Below are positions 30,548 through 39,363 of a stretch of DNA of 49,351 nt, in pieces. A program made the position numbers and the translations under genes. Origin of the DNA: DATIBL01 sp035457505 (GTDB taxonomy: Bacteria; Patescibacteriota; Minisyncoccia; Phycocordibacterales; UBA6899); the NCBI GenBank assembly GCA_035457505.1, contig DATIBL010000097.1:1-49351 (forward strand), read 5' to 3'. Every line of letters starts with the position of its first letter. Within the stretch, counting starts at the first letter, position 1. A model generated the notes under the pieces. The model worked only from the letters and a program-made list of their open reading frames with translations, searched no databases and was not told the DNA's origin.

Positions 30548-31765
30548 ATGCCACGCTATGCGTATAAAGCGACACTCGTCGCAACCGGTGCAGAGATTGA
30601 AGGACTCGAAGAGGCGGCCGATAAGTTTGAGCTCGCCAAGAAGATCAAGGCCGACGGCAAGCTGCTGCTCACCGCGACAGAGATCTCTACTGAGACCTGG
30701 AACATGGATCGTATCAACGCGATGCTGTCCAAGGTGCAGCTTCGCGAGAAGATTGTGTTTGCGCGCAATCTGGCGACGATGATCGAGGCCGGTCTCGCGC
30801 TTTCCCGCGGTCTCCAGATCTTCCTGAAGCAGACCCAGAATCCCAAGTTCAAGCAAGTTCTCCAGGCGCTCGTCGAGGATATCAACAAAGGCACGCCGCT
30901 CTCTGATGGCATGGCGAAGTTCGACGACGTCTTTCCTGCAGTCTTTGTATCAATGGTCCGCGCAGGTGAGGAGTCCGGCGGACTCGTCGATGCGCTGAAT
31001 ACCGTCGGTGGGCAAATGGAAAAGTCCTACTACCTCAAAAAGAAAGTGAAGGGCGCGATGATGTATCCGGCGATCGTCTTTTGCGTCATGATTGGCGTCG
31101 GCGTCCTTATGCTGATCTACGTCGTCCCGGGTCTCAAGGCGACGTTCGAGGAAGTCGGCGTTGCACTTCCATTTTTGACCCAGCTGATTATCGACATCAG
31201 CGATTTCATCCAGGAAGAGGCAGTGCTTGCCATCGGTGTTGTTATTGCTGGCATTGTGGGATTCATCGGCTACAAGAGAACAGAGTTCGGCGGACGATCG
31301 CTCGATTACATCGCAATCCACGTGCCGGTATTCGGCAAGATCGTTCGCGAGTTCAACTCGGCGATGGCGACCCGCACGCTCTCGTCGCTCATTTCCGCCG
31401 GCGTCGACATCGTGCATGCGATCGAGATCACGCAGGATGTGCTCGGGAACGTGTACTACAAAGAGACGCTCGAGGAGGCGAAGGTCAATATTCAGAAGGG
31501 TATTCCGCTTTCGCAGATCTTCATCCAGCACGATGATATCTATCCGGTCATGGTGGGCGACATGATGGAGGTCGGCGAGGAGACTGGCCGTCTTTCCGAC
31601 ATGCTCCTCAAGATCGCGGTTTTCTACGAAGAGGAGGTGGATTCGGCAACGAGCGATATGTCGAAGCTGATTGAGCCGATCCTTATGGTCATGATCGCGG
31701 CGTTCGTCGGTGTGTTTGCGGTCGCGATGATCACGCCGATGTATACGATCATGACGAATATCTAG
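30548..31765 (+). CDS. pilC: Type IV pilus inner-membrane platform protein PilC
   Basis: 405 residues from the ATG at 30548, the conserved start (MPRYAYKA). Two T2SSF domains (about 65-190 and 270-390) have the family motifs FARNLATMIEAGLALSRGL and FNSAMATRTLSSLISAGVDIVHAI. Three membrane segments lie near 165-190, 215-240 and 375-400. PilC couples PilB ATP hydrolysis to pilin insertion. A TATAAT box nine bases before the ATG leaves almost no leader. It heads a cluster of minor pilins, with the next gene two bases after its stop. Confidence 0.96.
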   Translation: MPRYAYKATLVATGAEIEGLEEAADKFELAKKIKADGKLLLTATEISTETWNMDRINAMLSKVQLREKIVFARNLATMIEAGLALSRGLQIFLKQTQNPKFKQVLQALVEDINKGTPLSDGMAKFDDVFPAVFVSMVRAGEESGGLVDALNTVGGQMEKSYYLKKKVKGAMMYPAIVFCVMIGVGVLMLIYVVPGLKATFEEVGVALPFLTQLIIDISDFIQEEAVLAIGVVIAGIVGFIGYKRTEFGGRSLDYIAIHVPVFGKIVREFNSAMATRTLSSLISAGVDIVHAIEITQDVLGNVYYKETLEEAKVNIQKGIPLSQIFIQHDDIYPVMVGDMMEVGEETGRLSDMLLKIAVFYEEEVDSATSDMSKLIEPILMVMIAAFVGVFAVAMITPMYTIMTNI

Positions 31766-31767
31766 GT

Positions 31768-32250
31768 ATGGTCTCAATGAGACATCCTTCTCGCTCGCGC
31801 CAGTCGGGCTTTACGCTGATCGAGGTGACGGCAGCGATCGTGATCATGATCTTCGCGATCACTGTCACGATCACCGCGTTTTCAAATTTCCGGGCGCGCA
31901 AAACAATGGACGCAGCGGTCGAGCAGGTTCTCGCAGTTTTTTCTCAGGCGCATCTCGATACGATCTCCTCGAAGGATGATCGGGCGTACGGGGTCCATCT
32001 CGATTCAGATAAGGCTGTGTATTTTGTAGCTCCGACTTATGATTCAGCTACCACCACGAACAAGATCTATATGATCCATCCGGCGATCGAGATCACGAAC
32101 GTTTCGCTCGCGGGGAGCACAACAGAGATCGTGTTCCAGCGTTTCACGGGCCAAACCAGCCAGACGGGCACATTCGAGCTTCGCGTGAAGACCAATACGA
32201 GTATCTCTACTGTCGTGACTGTTCAGGGGACCGGCTCGATCTCGCTCTAG
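31768..32250 (+). CDS. Minor pilin/pseudopilin (GspH/FimT-like)
   Basis: 160 residues. A basic leader ends in SG, followed by FTLIEVTAAIVIMIFAITVTITAF, the prepilin signal and alpha1 helix. The globular part (about 45-160) has the AVEQVLAVFSQAHLDTISSKDDRAYGVHLDSDKAVYF layout of GspH/FimT pseudopilins, which prime pilus assembly. It starts 2 bases after the pilC stop, so it is translationally coupled. No Cys. Confidence 0.88.
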   Translation: MVSMRHPSRSRQSGFTLIEVTAAIVIMIFAITVTITAFSNFRARKTMDAAVEQVLAVFSQAHLDTISSKDDRAYGVHLDSDKAVYFVAPTYDSATTTNKIYMIHPAIEITNVSLAGSTTEIVFQRFTGQTSQTGTFELRVKTNTSISTVVTVQGTGSISL

Positions 32251-32273
32251 GGGCGAGTTTCTCTCCGCGCGCG

Positions 32274-32302
32274 TTGCGTCAGTACCGGAGCGACGATACA
32301 AT
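32274..32302 (+). promoter_or_regulatory. Leaderless promoter of the PilV-like gene
   Basis: TTGCGT (32274-32279), 17-bp spacer, TACAAT (32297-32302). The ATG at 32309 is at the predicted first base of the RNA. Confidence 0.65.
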
Positions 32303-32308
32303 AGACAC

Positions 32309-32818
32309 ATGTACATTCGAACATCGGGTTCGAACGCCCGTCGCGTCCGTAGCCGCGGGTTCACGCTGATCGAGATCTTGCTCGGCGCATCGATGCTTGC
32401 GCTCTTTATCGTGTCGATCGCACTCTATTACCGCAAGGCGCTCGAGGTGAGCCAGGAAACGACTCACCACATTCAGGCCGGATTTCTTCTTGAAGAAGGG
32501 ATCGAGGCGGTCAAATCGATGCGCGACGATGGATGGACCACCTACATTGCGACACTCAATCCCGGAACCTCCTACTACCTCTACTGGAACGGCTCCAAGT
32601 GGCGAGCGACGACGACCCCGCTCCAGGTTGAGAACACCTTCTGGCGGAGTGTCATACTCTCCAGCGTCAATCGAGATGTGAACGACGATATCGTTACGAC
32701 CGGCGGATCGGCAGACGCGGGAACTCGCAAGGTTCGCGTCGATGTGACCTGGAACAAAAAGACGGCGTCATCCACGGAGTCGATCGAGACCTATATCACG
32801 AATCTTTTCAACAACTAG
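32309..32818 (+). CDS. Minor pilin, PilV-like
   Basis: 169 residues: basic leader ending in RG, then FTLIEILLGASMLALFIVSIALYY. The mature domain includes LLEEGIEAVKSMRDDGW, often seen in PilV-type minor pilins, and Thr/Ser-rich strands. It has its own leaderless promoter although it lies inside the pilin cluster; the next gene begins 1 base after its stop. Likely part of the minor-pilin priming complex. Confidence 0.85.
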   Translation: MYIRTSGSNARRVRSRGFTLIEILLGASMLALFIVSIALYYRKALEVSQETTHHIQAGFLLEEGIEAVKSMRDDGWTTYIATLNPGTSYYLYWNGSKWRATTTPLQVENTFWRSVILSSVNRDVNDDIVTTGGSADAGTRKVRVDVTWNKKTASSTESIETYITNLFNN

Positions 32819-32819
32819 T

Positions 32820-33344
32820 ATGCGGCCCTTCACGAAAAAGCAGCGCGGGTTCTCGCTCATGGAGGTCGTCATCTATACGGCGCTCTTCGTGCTCATTTCG
32901 GGCGCGACCGTCGATGCGATCATTATGACGACGCGCGCGTTTTCGAATCTTCGCATCTCGCGCGATATCAATGACTCTGCGATCAAGGTCATGGAGCGCC
33001 TCACGCGAGACGTGAAGAATGCAACATCGATCGATCTGGCGCAGAGCACATTCTCAGCCACACCGGGCCGGCTGACACTGAATACGCTTTCTGCGACCGG
33101 AACGCCCGTCATCATTGAGTATTATGTTGCGACGACGACCGGGCAGCTCCGGCTCAAAGAGAACGGCGTCGACAAGGGGTCGCTCATGTCGGCGAAGACC
33201 CAGGTCGATGCATTGGTCTTCTATCTCATTTCGACGGCTCAGACGAGCGGAGTCAAAACAGAGCTGCACTTGCGTTCGTCGCGCGGTGCCGTGCAGGATC
33301 AAGACCACTTCTATAACACGAGCATGCTTCGCGGGACCTATTAG
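32820..33344 (+). CDS. Minor pilin, PilW-like
   Basis: 174 residues: leader ending in RG, then FSLMEVVIYTALFVLISGATVDAIIMTTRAF. The +5 Glu and long alpha1 mark a prepilin, and the later ERLTRDVKNATSI matches PilW/GspJ-type proteins. It is coupled to the PilV-like gene and is followed after 20 bases by the PilX-like genes. Probably part of the PilVWX tip complex. Confidence 0.85.
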   Translation: MRPFTKKQRGFSLMEVVIYTALFVLISGATVDAIIMTTRAFSNLRISRDINDSAIKVMERLTRDVKNATSIDLAQSTFSATPGRLTLNTLSATGTPVIIEYYVATTTGQLRLKENGVDKGSLMSAKTQVDALVFYLISTAQTSGVKTELHLRSSRGAVQDQDHFYNTSMLRGTY

Positions 33345-33364
33345 TCCGGCGGGTCCATTCTTTT

Positions 33365-35179
33365 ATGGCCGAGCGTTTCATTGCACATCTTCGAGCAAAC
33401 CGCGGCGCGGCGCTCTTGATCTCGATCATGTTTTTCTTTGGGATCTCGATCGCAATCTTGATGAGCGGAACCGGATCAGTGATGACCGAGCTTGCGTCAT
33501 ACCGCACGCTTTCGAAGTCGAAGTTCTCCTATGTGGCGAGCGAAGCGGCTGTGGAAGATGCGTTGTATCGCGTCGCAAACAATCGACAGATTTCTGCGAA
33601 CGAGATCTATGTGCTGAACGGCGCAACCTCGACGCTCGCGATGACACTGCTTTCTGGGACGGAGCGGGAGTTTTATACGATTGGCGATGCATCTGGGCGC
33701 ATCCGCAAGGTGTATATGCGTGCGACGAATACCGGAGGTGGGAGTATAAATCTGAATTATGCCGTGCAGGTGGGTGAGGGAGGGGTGGAGGTGGAGAATA
33801 ATGCGAGCGTTACCGGGAACATTCACTCAGGAGGACCCTTAAACGGCGAGAGTAACACGGTCGTCAACGGAAATGTGACTATTTCTTCGGGGATTACCGA
33901 GGGCTATGCGAGTTCGACGGTCTGCACGGGAGGAGGATCGGGCGACGTCGAGATGGGAAGGACAAATCCGTATATTGATCACGCGCAGCAATTCATTCCG
34001 ACGACTTCGGATACGCTCGCCAAGGTCTCACTTTATATTAAACGCACGAGCAACCCATCGAGCCCGACGATCCGCATTGTGACAGACAATGCAGGGAGTC
34101 CGTCCACGACGCAGGTCGGCTCGCAAGCGTTCAATTATTCTTTGGCCGATACCAACTATGGCTGGGTCGACGTCGTTTTTGACACTCCGCCCGCCCTCAC
34201 GGCTGGAACGCCGTATTGGATCGTCTTTGATGCCGGGCAGCACGGGAGTAAATACTGGCATTGGTGTAAGAACACCGCTGATGCATATTCGGACGGTTCT
34301 CCGAAATACAAGCAGGACTGGTCGAGCGGCTCTGGTTCGTGGACGGCGATCGTGGGCGATCTGACATTCAAAACCTTTTTTGGGAATGTGATCGCTGCGA
34401 GCTTGATCCAAGATATGACCGTCAATGGGATCGCGAAGGCAGATACTATTACCGATTCGACGATCAATGGCGATGCCTACTATCAGACGATCACGAATAC
34501 GACGATCACGGGAACTGCATATCCAGGCTCTCCCACTCCTCCTGAAGTGGAACCCCCGGTTTCATCGACAACGATCCAGATGTGGATCGACGAGGCGACG
34601 CTCGGAGGGACGCTGACCGGTGATTTTTCACTCATCAATGGTGCGACCTCAACGCTCGGTCCGCGCAAGCTTGATGGCGATATCTTGGTCGACAACAACG
34701 CGATCCTGACGGTCAGCGGGACGCTTTATGTGACCGGAACGGTGGATTTCTCAAACAACGCGATTGTGCAATGTCATCCGACATACAGCGTGAATAGTTG
34801 CGTGATCGTTGCGGATCAATCGATCGATGTGATGAACAATGTGACGCTCCAGGGGTCCGGCGTCTCTGGGAGTTATTTGATCCTTCTGACGAATTCGAAC
34901 TGTGATAGCACGACGGGAAGCGAGTGTTCGTCGTCAAATACTGCGGTTCGGATTTCCAACAATGCATCCGGCGGCGCGGTCGTCCTTGCGCCGAATGGAG
35001 CGATTCAGATGGATAATAACGCGTCGATGCCTGCCGTGGTGGGGTACAAAGTGGAGCTTGAGAATAACGCGTTCATCAACTACAACGCTGATCTTGCGAA
35101 TATCAACGTGCTCTCGAGTGCCACGTCCACACCTGGCACCGTCGGAGCCTGGCAAGTGAATGCTTGGAGAGAGATCTAG
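33365..35179 (+). CDS. PilX-like tip protein with adhesin domains, copy 1
   Basis: 604 residues. The N-terminus (NRGAALLISIMFFFGISIAILMSG) is a PilX/GspK-like membrane helix with a degenerate prepilin signal: there is no Glu at +5. Residues about 195-340 form a beta-sandwich of the kind found in extracellular proteins (VSLYIKRTSNPSSPTIRIVTDN ... PYWIVFDAGQHGSKYWHW). Residues about 430-590 show short hydrophobic repeats with asparagine turns (VDNNAILTVSG, FSNNAIVQC, MNNVTLQG), like a beta-solenoid. Likely a pilus-tip adhesin. A paralogue follows directly, with a nearly identical 62-base block. Confidence 0.82.
   Translation: MAERFIAHLRANRGAALLISIMFFFGISIAILMSGTGSVMTELASYRTLSKSKFSYVASEAAVEDALYRVANNRQISANEIYVLNGATSTLAMTLLSGTEREFYTIGDASGRIRKVYMRATNTGGGSINLNYAVQVGEGGVEVENNASVTGNIHSGGPLNGESNTVVNGNVTISSGITEGYASSTVCTGGGSGDVEMGRTNPYIDHAQQFIPTTSDTLAKVSLYIKRTSNPSSPTIRIVTDNAGSPSTTQVGSQAFNYSLADTNYGWVDVVFDTPPALTAGTPYWIVFDAGQHGSKYWHWCKNTADAYSDGSPKYKQDWSSGSGSWTAIVGDLTFKTFFGNVIAASLIQDMTVNGIAKADTITDSTINGDAYYQTITNTTITGTAYPGSPTPPEVEPPVSSTTIQMWIDEATLGGTLTGDFSLINGATSTLGPRKLDGDILVDNNAILTVSGTLYVTGTVDFSNNAIVQCHPTYSVNSCVIVADQSIDVMNNVTLQGSGVSGSYLILLTNSNCDSTTGSECSSSNTAVRISNNASGGAVVLAPNGAIQMDNNASMPAVVGYKVELENNAFINYNADLANINVLSSATSTPGTVGAWQVNAWREI
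34295..34356 (+). repeat. 62-base block shared with the paralogue, copy 1
   Basis: 59 of 62 bases match 36215-36276, while the flanking sequence is clearly diverged. Two of three differences are synonymous. Encodes GSPKYKQDWSSGSGSWTAI. Confidence 0.85.
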
Positions 35180-35248
35180 TTCCTGGTGCTTTTCCTGAGC
35201 CCGTATTTTGGCTTTCAGGGCCGCTAAGTGTGCTACTATATTGAGTAT

Positions 35249-37105
35249 ATGCGTCGCTCGAGTCCTTTGTGTTCGATCTCTCGGAGCGGAGCCCTGCACG
35301 CGCGGCATGCAGAGCGCGGCGGAGCGCTGCTCCTCTCGATCATGTTCTTTTTCGGGATCTCGATCGCGATCTTGCTCTCCGCGACGACTTCCGTCATCAC
35401 GGAGCTGCGTACCTATCGCGCGCTTGCGGACTCTAAGAGCGCCTTCGTGATCGCAGAGGCGGGGATCGAAGATGGTCTGTATCGCGCCGAGCAGAATATG
35501 GATATCTCGGCGACGGAAATTTATGCGTTGAACGGGGCTACTGGAACGCTGACCTATGTAGATCTCTCTGATACCGAGCAGTTCTATCAGACGGTCGGAA
35601 TTGCGAATGGCCGCGTGCGCAAACTCACTGCGCTTTCGACCAAGAATGTCGATGGAGCGCTTTACTATGGAGCACAGGTCGGAGAGGGGGGGATCATTAT
35701 GCGCAATAATTCGCTGATCGATGGCACCGGACTCATCAAAGGCCGCGTGCACTCAAACGGCCAGATCGACGGGGAGCCTGCCGTGACGATCACCGGCGAC
35801 GTGACGATCGCATCCGGAATCATCGCCGATACGACATCCGCATCTCTTGTCTGCGCTGCCGACGTGGAAGTTGGCCGGTCGAATCCCACTGTCGATCATG
35901 CACAGAGTTTTATTGCATCGACCACGGCGGCGCTCCCGAAGGTCTCGCTGTATATCAAACGCGTTGGAAATCCGAATAATGCCAATCTGCGCATTGCCGA
36001 AGACAATGGAAGCGGAAGTCCGAAGACAACAAGCATTGCCGTGCAATCCCTTCCGTATGCGTCTGCTGACACGAACTATGGCTGGGTGGAGGTCGAATTC
36101 ACGTCGCCGCCAACCCTGACCGGAGGTCAGACGTACTGGATCATCCTCGACGCCGATCAACACAGTGGAAAATACTGGTACTGGTGTCGGGATACAGCGA
36201 ATGCCTATGCGAATGGTTCTCCGAAATATAAGCAGGACTGGTCGAGCGGCTCTGGTTCATGGACGGCGATCGCGGGAGATCTCGATTTCCAGGTCTATTA
36301 TGGCGGAGGAAAGTCGCAGCTCGACGAAGTGATCGTTTCTGGAACTGCCAAAGCCGATTCCATCATGAATTCGCAGATCGGCGTCGACGCATACTATCAA
36401 ACGATCACCAGCACGACCGTGACCGGCGCCTCCTATCCCGGGTCGCCCACGCCGCCCCCGGTTCCACTCCCATACTCCACGACACTGATCGGGCAATGGA
36501 AGTCCGATGCGGAAGCAGGGGGGACGATCACGGGAACCTGCGGTTCGACCGGAGTCGCGGGGTGCAACAACGCGACGACGACGATGGGTCCGCGCAAGAT
36601 AGATGGCGATCTCGTCCTCAACAACAACGAAGAATGGACGATCAGTGGAACGCTTTGGGTCACTGGCAATATCGATCTCTCGAACAATTCCGTTATCCGC
36701 TGTCACGCGAGCTACGCAGCATCGAGCTGTATTATCATCGCGGATGGATGGATCGAGGTCGGGAACAATGTTATTCTCTCGGGATCGGGAACGGCGGGCA
36801 GTTACGTGATGCTGCTCACGACGATTGCGGGGTGCATCGGTCCTGGATCGCCGAATCTTGATTGCGCAAATAACGAAAGTGCGATCCGTGTTTCGAACAA
36901 TGGCCAGGGTGCGCTCTTCTATTCGACTGCGGGGCAGATCTTTCTCTCAAACAACGTGATTGTGACTGCGATCGTCGGATATAAGCTCGAATTGTCCAAT
37001 CTGGCGCAGATCATTTATGACGATCTTGTGCAGCAGATTCATTTTGCGCCGACGGCAACGTCCTCTGACGGAGCATGGAGTGTTGATGAATGGCGCGAAG
37101 AATAG
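35249..37105 (+). CDS. PilX-like tip protein with adhesin domains, copy 2
   Basis: 618 residues from the ATG at 35249; a TATATT box ends seven bases before it, so the mRNA may be leaderless. The domain order equals that of copy 1: an ERGGALLLSIMFFFGISIAILL helix, a beta-sandwich with VSLYIKRVGNPNNANLRIAEDN, and the asparagine-turn solenoid (LNNNEEWTISG, LSNNSVIRC, VGNNVILSG). Cys pairs near the solenoid (TCGSTGVAGC, CIGPGSPNLDC) suggest disulfides. The pair arose by tandem duplication and could give alternative tip specificities. A palindromic element starts directly after its stop. Confidence 0.82.
   Translation: MRRSSPLCSISRSGALHARHAERGGALLLSIMFFFGISIAILLSATTSVITELRTYRALADSKSAFVIAEAGIEDGLYRAEQNMDISATEIYALNGATGTLTYVDLSDTEQFYQTVGIANGRVRKLTALSTKNVDGALYYGAQVGEGGIIMRNNSLIDGTGLIKGRVHSNGQIDGEPAVTITGDVTIASGIIADTTSASLVCAADVEVGRSNPTVDHAQSFIASTTAALPKVSLYIKRVGNPNNANLRIAEDNGSGSPKTTSIAVQSLPYASADTNYGWVEVEFTSPPTLTGGQTYWIILDADQHSGKYWYWCRDTANAYANGSPKYKQDWSSGSGSWTAIAGDLDFQVYYGGGKSQLDEVIVSGTAKADSIMNSQIGVDAYYQTITSTTVTGASYPGSPTPPPVPLPYSTTLIGQWKSDAEAGGTITGTCGSTGVAGCNNATTTMGPRKIDGDLVLNNNEEWTISGTLWVTGNIDLSNNSVIRCHASYAASSCIIIADGWIEVGNNVILSGSGTAGSYVMLLTTIAGCIGPGSPNLDCANNESAIRVSNNGQGALFYSTAGQIFLSNNVIVTAIVGYKLELSNLAQIIYDDLVQQIHFAPTATSSDGAWSVDEWREE
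36215..36276 (+). repeat. 62-base block shared with the paralogue, copy 2
   Basis: Partner of 34295-34356, exactly 1920 bases downstream. Confidence 0.85.
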
Positions 37106-37292
37106 TTTAGGACCTCCGCAAATAGCGAATTTCTTCGTTGCGGAGCCTCGCCGCCTCGTCAGCATATGCAGCTATGGCTTCTTCGGACGGCGAGGCTCCG
37201 CGCCTCGAACTTGACCTAAAATTTCATCGAGTCTACGAGTACTGAAATTTGGAAATGCCCTTTGTGGTGCATCTATTTGTGGAGGTCCTAAA
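37106..37292. repeat. 187-nt palindromic element with 20-base ends (MITE-like or structured RNA)
   Basis: Terminal inverted repeats of 20 bases, TTTAGGACCTCCGCAAATAG (37106-37125) and its near-complement (37273-37292, one G-T). Inside are a 14-bp perfect hairpin stem (37140-37153 with 37188-37201) and the 58-nt repeat copy B. It begins on the base after the stop of the preceding gene. No coding frame is credible. Confidence 0.7.
37213..37270 (-). repeat. 58-nt dispersed repeat, copy B (inverted)
   Basis: Reverse complement of 28965-29022 with 3 differences in 58, and the same AAATTTCA/TGAAATTT stem. Lies about 90 bases before the tpiA promoter. Confidence 0.8.
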
Positions 37293-37353
37293 GTTTCTGT
37301 GGATTTTTGGACGAGTCTTCAGAATAGATCCCCGTGTGATGGAGTGGGAGGTT

Positions 37354-37362
37354 TGATATACT
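37354..37362 (+). promoter_or_regulatory. Extended -10, leaderless promoter of tpiA
   Basis: TGA-TATACT with no clear -35 box; the ATG is at the predicted first base of the RNA (37370). Confidence 0.6.
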
Positions 37363-37369
37363 CAGCTCC

Positions 37370-38131
37370 ATGAAGATCATCGTCGGGAATTGGAAAATGT
37401 ATCCGTCCCAATCGGCCGAAGCCGCTGCGATCGCGCAGGCGTCGCGCCGAGCGGTGCGGGGTTTGAAGCGCACACGCGTCGTCGTGTGTCCGCCGTTCCT
37501 CTATACAGATCGGATCGCGAAACTCGCTGGCGAGCGTTTTGCGGTCGGCGCGCAGGATTGCTTTTGGGAAGATGTCGGTGCACGGACCGGGGAAGTGTCG
37601 GCACACATGCTTGCGAAGATCGGTGCGACGCATGTGATCATCGGACACTCCGAACGGCGTGCGCTCGGCGAGACGGATCAGGATGTGGCGAAGAAGGCCG
37701 CCGCCGCGATCAAGGAAAAACTGACCGTAATCGTCTGTGTTGGAGAGCGCGATCGCGATGAGGCGGGGTCATATTTTGCGACTGTCGGCGCCCAGGTCGA
37801 CGCTGCATTCGCCGGGCTCTCTGCCTCTGCTGCATCTCGGATTATTGTCGCGTATGAACCGATCTGGGCGATCGGCTCGCAGGCGCTGCGCGCAGCGACG
37901 CCCGAGGATCTCCATGAGATGGTCGTCTTGATCCGCAAACACCTCACGCGCATCTTCGGAAAGACGCCCGGTTTCCGCATCCCGATCCTTTACGGCGGCT
38001 CTGTCGATACGGAGAATGCTGCCGGATATCTCGCGAAGGGGCTTGCCGACGGACTCCTGATCGGACGCATCAGCCTCGATAAGGAGAAATTCGCCGCGAT
38101 CGTTCGCATGGCCGATACGCTGCGCGCATAA
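37370..38131 (+). CDS. tpiA: Triosephosphate isomerase
   Basis: 253 residues, standard length. Catalytic residues are Asn7 and Lys9 (GNWKMYPS), His93 (IIGHSERR) and Glu163 (VAYEPIWAIG), and the phosphate loop ILYGGSV is present. It interconverts dihydroxyacetone phosphate and glyceraldehyde 3-phosphate. It is followed after 18 bases by pgk, so the two form a glycolytic operon. The transcript looks leaderless. Confidence 0.98.
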   Translation: MKIIVGNWKMYPSQSAEAAAIAQASRRAVRGLKRTRVVVCPPFLYTDRIAKLAGERFAVGAQDCFWEDVGARTGEVSAHMLAKIGATHVIIGHSERRALGETDQDVAKKAAAAIKEKLTVIVCVGERDRDEAGSYFATVGAQVDAAFAGLSASAASRIIVAYEPIWAIGSQALRAATPEDLHEMVVLIRKHLTRIFGKTPGFRIPILYGGSVDTENAAGYLAKGLADGLLIGRISLDKEKFAAIVRMADTLRA

Positions 38132-38149
38132 TCGTTCATCACCTTTTCT

Positions 38150-39289
38150 ATGATCACTCTGCCGACACTCGCATCGCTGAAAGGCACGCTTACAGGAAAG
38201 CGCGTGCTGCTTCGCCTCGATCTCAACGTTCCGCTCCGGGACGGGAACGTTCTTGATGCCTATCGGATCGAGCGCTCGATGCCGACCTTGGAGTTTCTCC
38301 GTTCGGAGGGCGCACGGACAATCGTGATCGCGCATCTTGGGAAAGGAAAACCGGAGGATTCGCTCGCGCCGGTTGCGCGGTATTTGGAGAAGCTTTTTCC
38401 TGTCACGTTCCTTCCTGATCTTCACTCGTCCGAAAACGCGCGGATCGTTGAGGGGATGGAGAACGGCAGTGTCGTTTTGCTCGAGAATTTGCGGCACGAT
38501 GCAGGCGAAGAAGCGAACGATTCCGAATTCGCGAAACTCCTCGCCTCGTACGGCGAGATCTATGTGAATGACGGTTTCTCTGTTTCGCATCGCGCGCACG
38601 CGTCCGTCGTCGGGGTTGCTTCGCTCTTGCCCCACTATGCCGGACTTCTCTTTGCCGAGGAGGTCGCGCAGCTTGAGCAGAGTCTTAACCCCGAACGGCC
38701 GTTTCTCTTCATCCTCGGCGGAGCGAAGATCGAAACGAAAATGCCGCTGCTGAAGAAATTTCTCGACCTTGCGGATTCGGTATTCATCGGCGGCGCGATC
38801 GTAAATAATTTTCTCAAGGTCGCGGGAAAGGAGATTGGAACATCAGTGTACGATGCCGATGAGCTTGCGGGGCTCGAAGCGTATCTGAACCATCCGAAGC
38901 TGATCCTTCCGGTTGATGTGGTTGTGAAGCGCGGTGATACTTCCGTGATCGTGCCGGTCGACGGCGTTCATCCGGGCGATATGATTGTCGACATCGGCAC
39001 GGAGACCATTCATCGGCTTGAGTCGGTCGTCGGGTCGGCGAAGCTGATCGTCTGGAATGGCCCGCTCGGCTTCTACGAAGAAGGATTTAAAGATGGGACT
39101 CGCGAACTGCTCGACCTTGTGGGCGGCTCGGCTGGCCGCTCGATCATCGGCGGCGGTGACACCGTTGCGTTGATCGATGAAATGCACGCGATGGAAAAAT
39201 TTACCTTTGTCTCAACGGGCGGCGGTGCGATGCTTGATTTTCTCGAGGCGGGATCGCTTCCGGGAATTGATGCTCTGCGGGCGGAGTAA
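38150..39289 (+). CDS. pgk: Phosphoglycerate kinase
   Basis: 379 residues, slightly short of the usual 390-400. The N-domain substrate motif RVLLRLDLNVPLRDG (18-32), the basic patch RIERSMPTL and IAHLGKGKPE, the HRAHAS loop, and the C-domain nucleotide motifs LGGAKIETK and IIGGGDTVALID are in order. Many PGKs have HLGRPK where this has HLGKGK. It makes ATP from 1,3-bisphosphoglycerate. Second gene of the tpiA operon. Confidence 0.97.
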   Translation: MITLPTLASLKGTLTGKRVLLRLDLNVPLRDGNVLDAYRIERSMPTLEFLRSEGARTIVIAHLGKGKPEDSLAPVARYLEKLFPVTFLPDLHSSENARIVEGMENGSVVLLENLRHDAGEEANDSEFAKLLASYGEIYVNDGFSVSHRAHASVVGVASLLPHYAGLLFAEEVAQLEQSLNPERPFLFILGGAKIETKMPLLKKFLDLADSVFIGGAIVNNFLKVAGKEIGTSVYDADELAGLEAYLNHPKLILPVDVVVKRGDTSVIVPVDGVHPGDMIVDIGTETIHRLESVVGSAKLIVWNGPLGFYEEGFKDGTRELLDLVGGSAGRSIIGGGDTVALIDEMHAMEKFTFVSTGGGAMLDFLEAGSLPGIDALRAE

Positions 39290-39363
39290 TTTTGCTCACT
39301 TTACAGCTTGCTCGCTCCGCGTATCATCCGGAAGGAAGTTCGTATTCCCGAAAGGGGCGTGAC

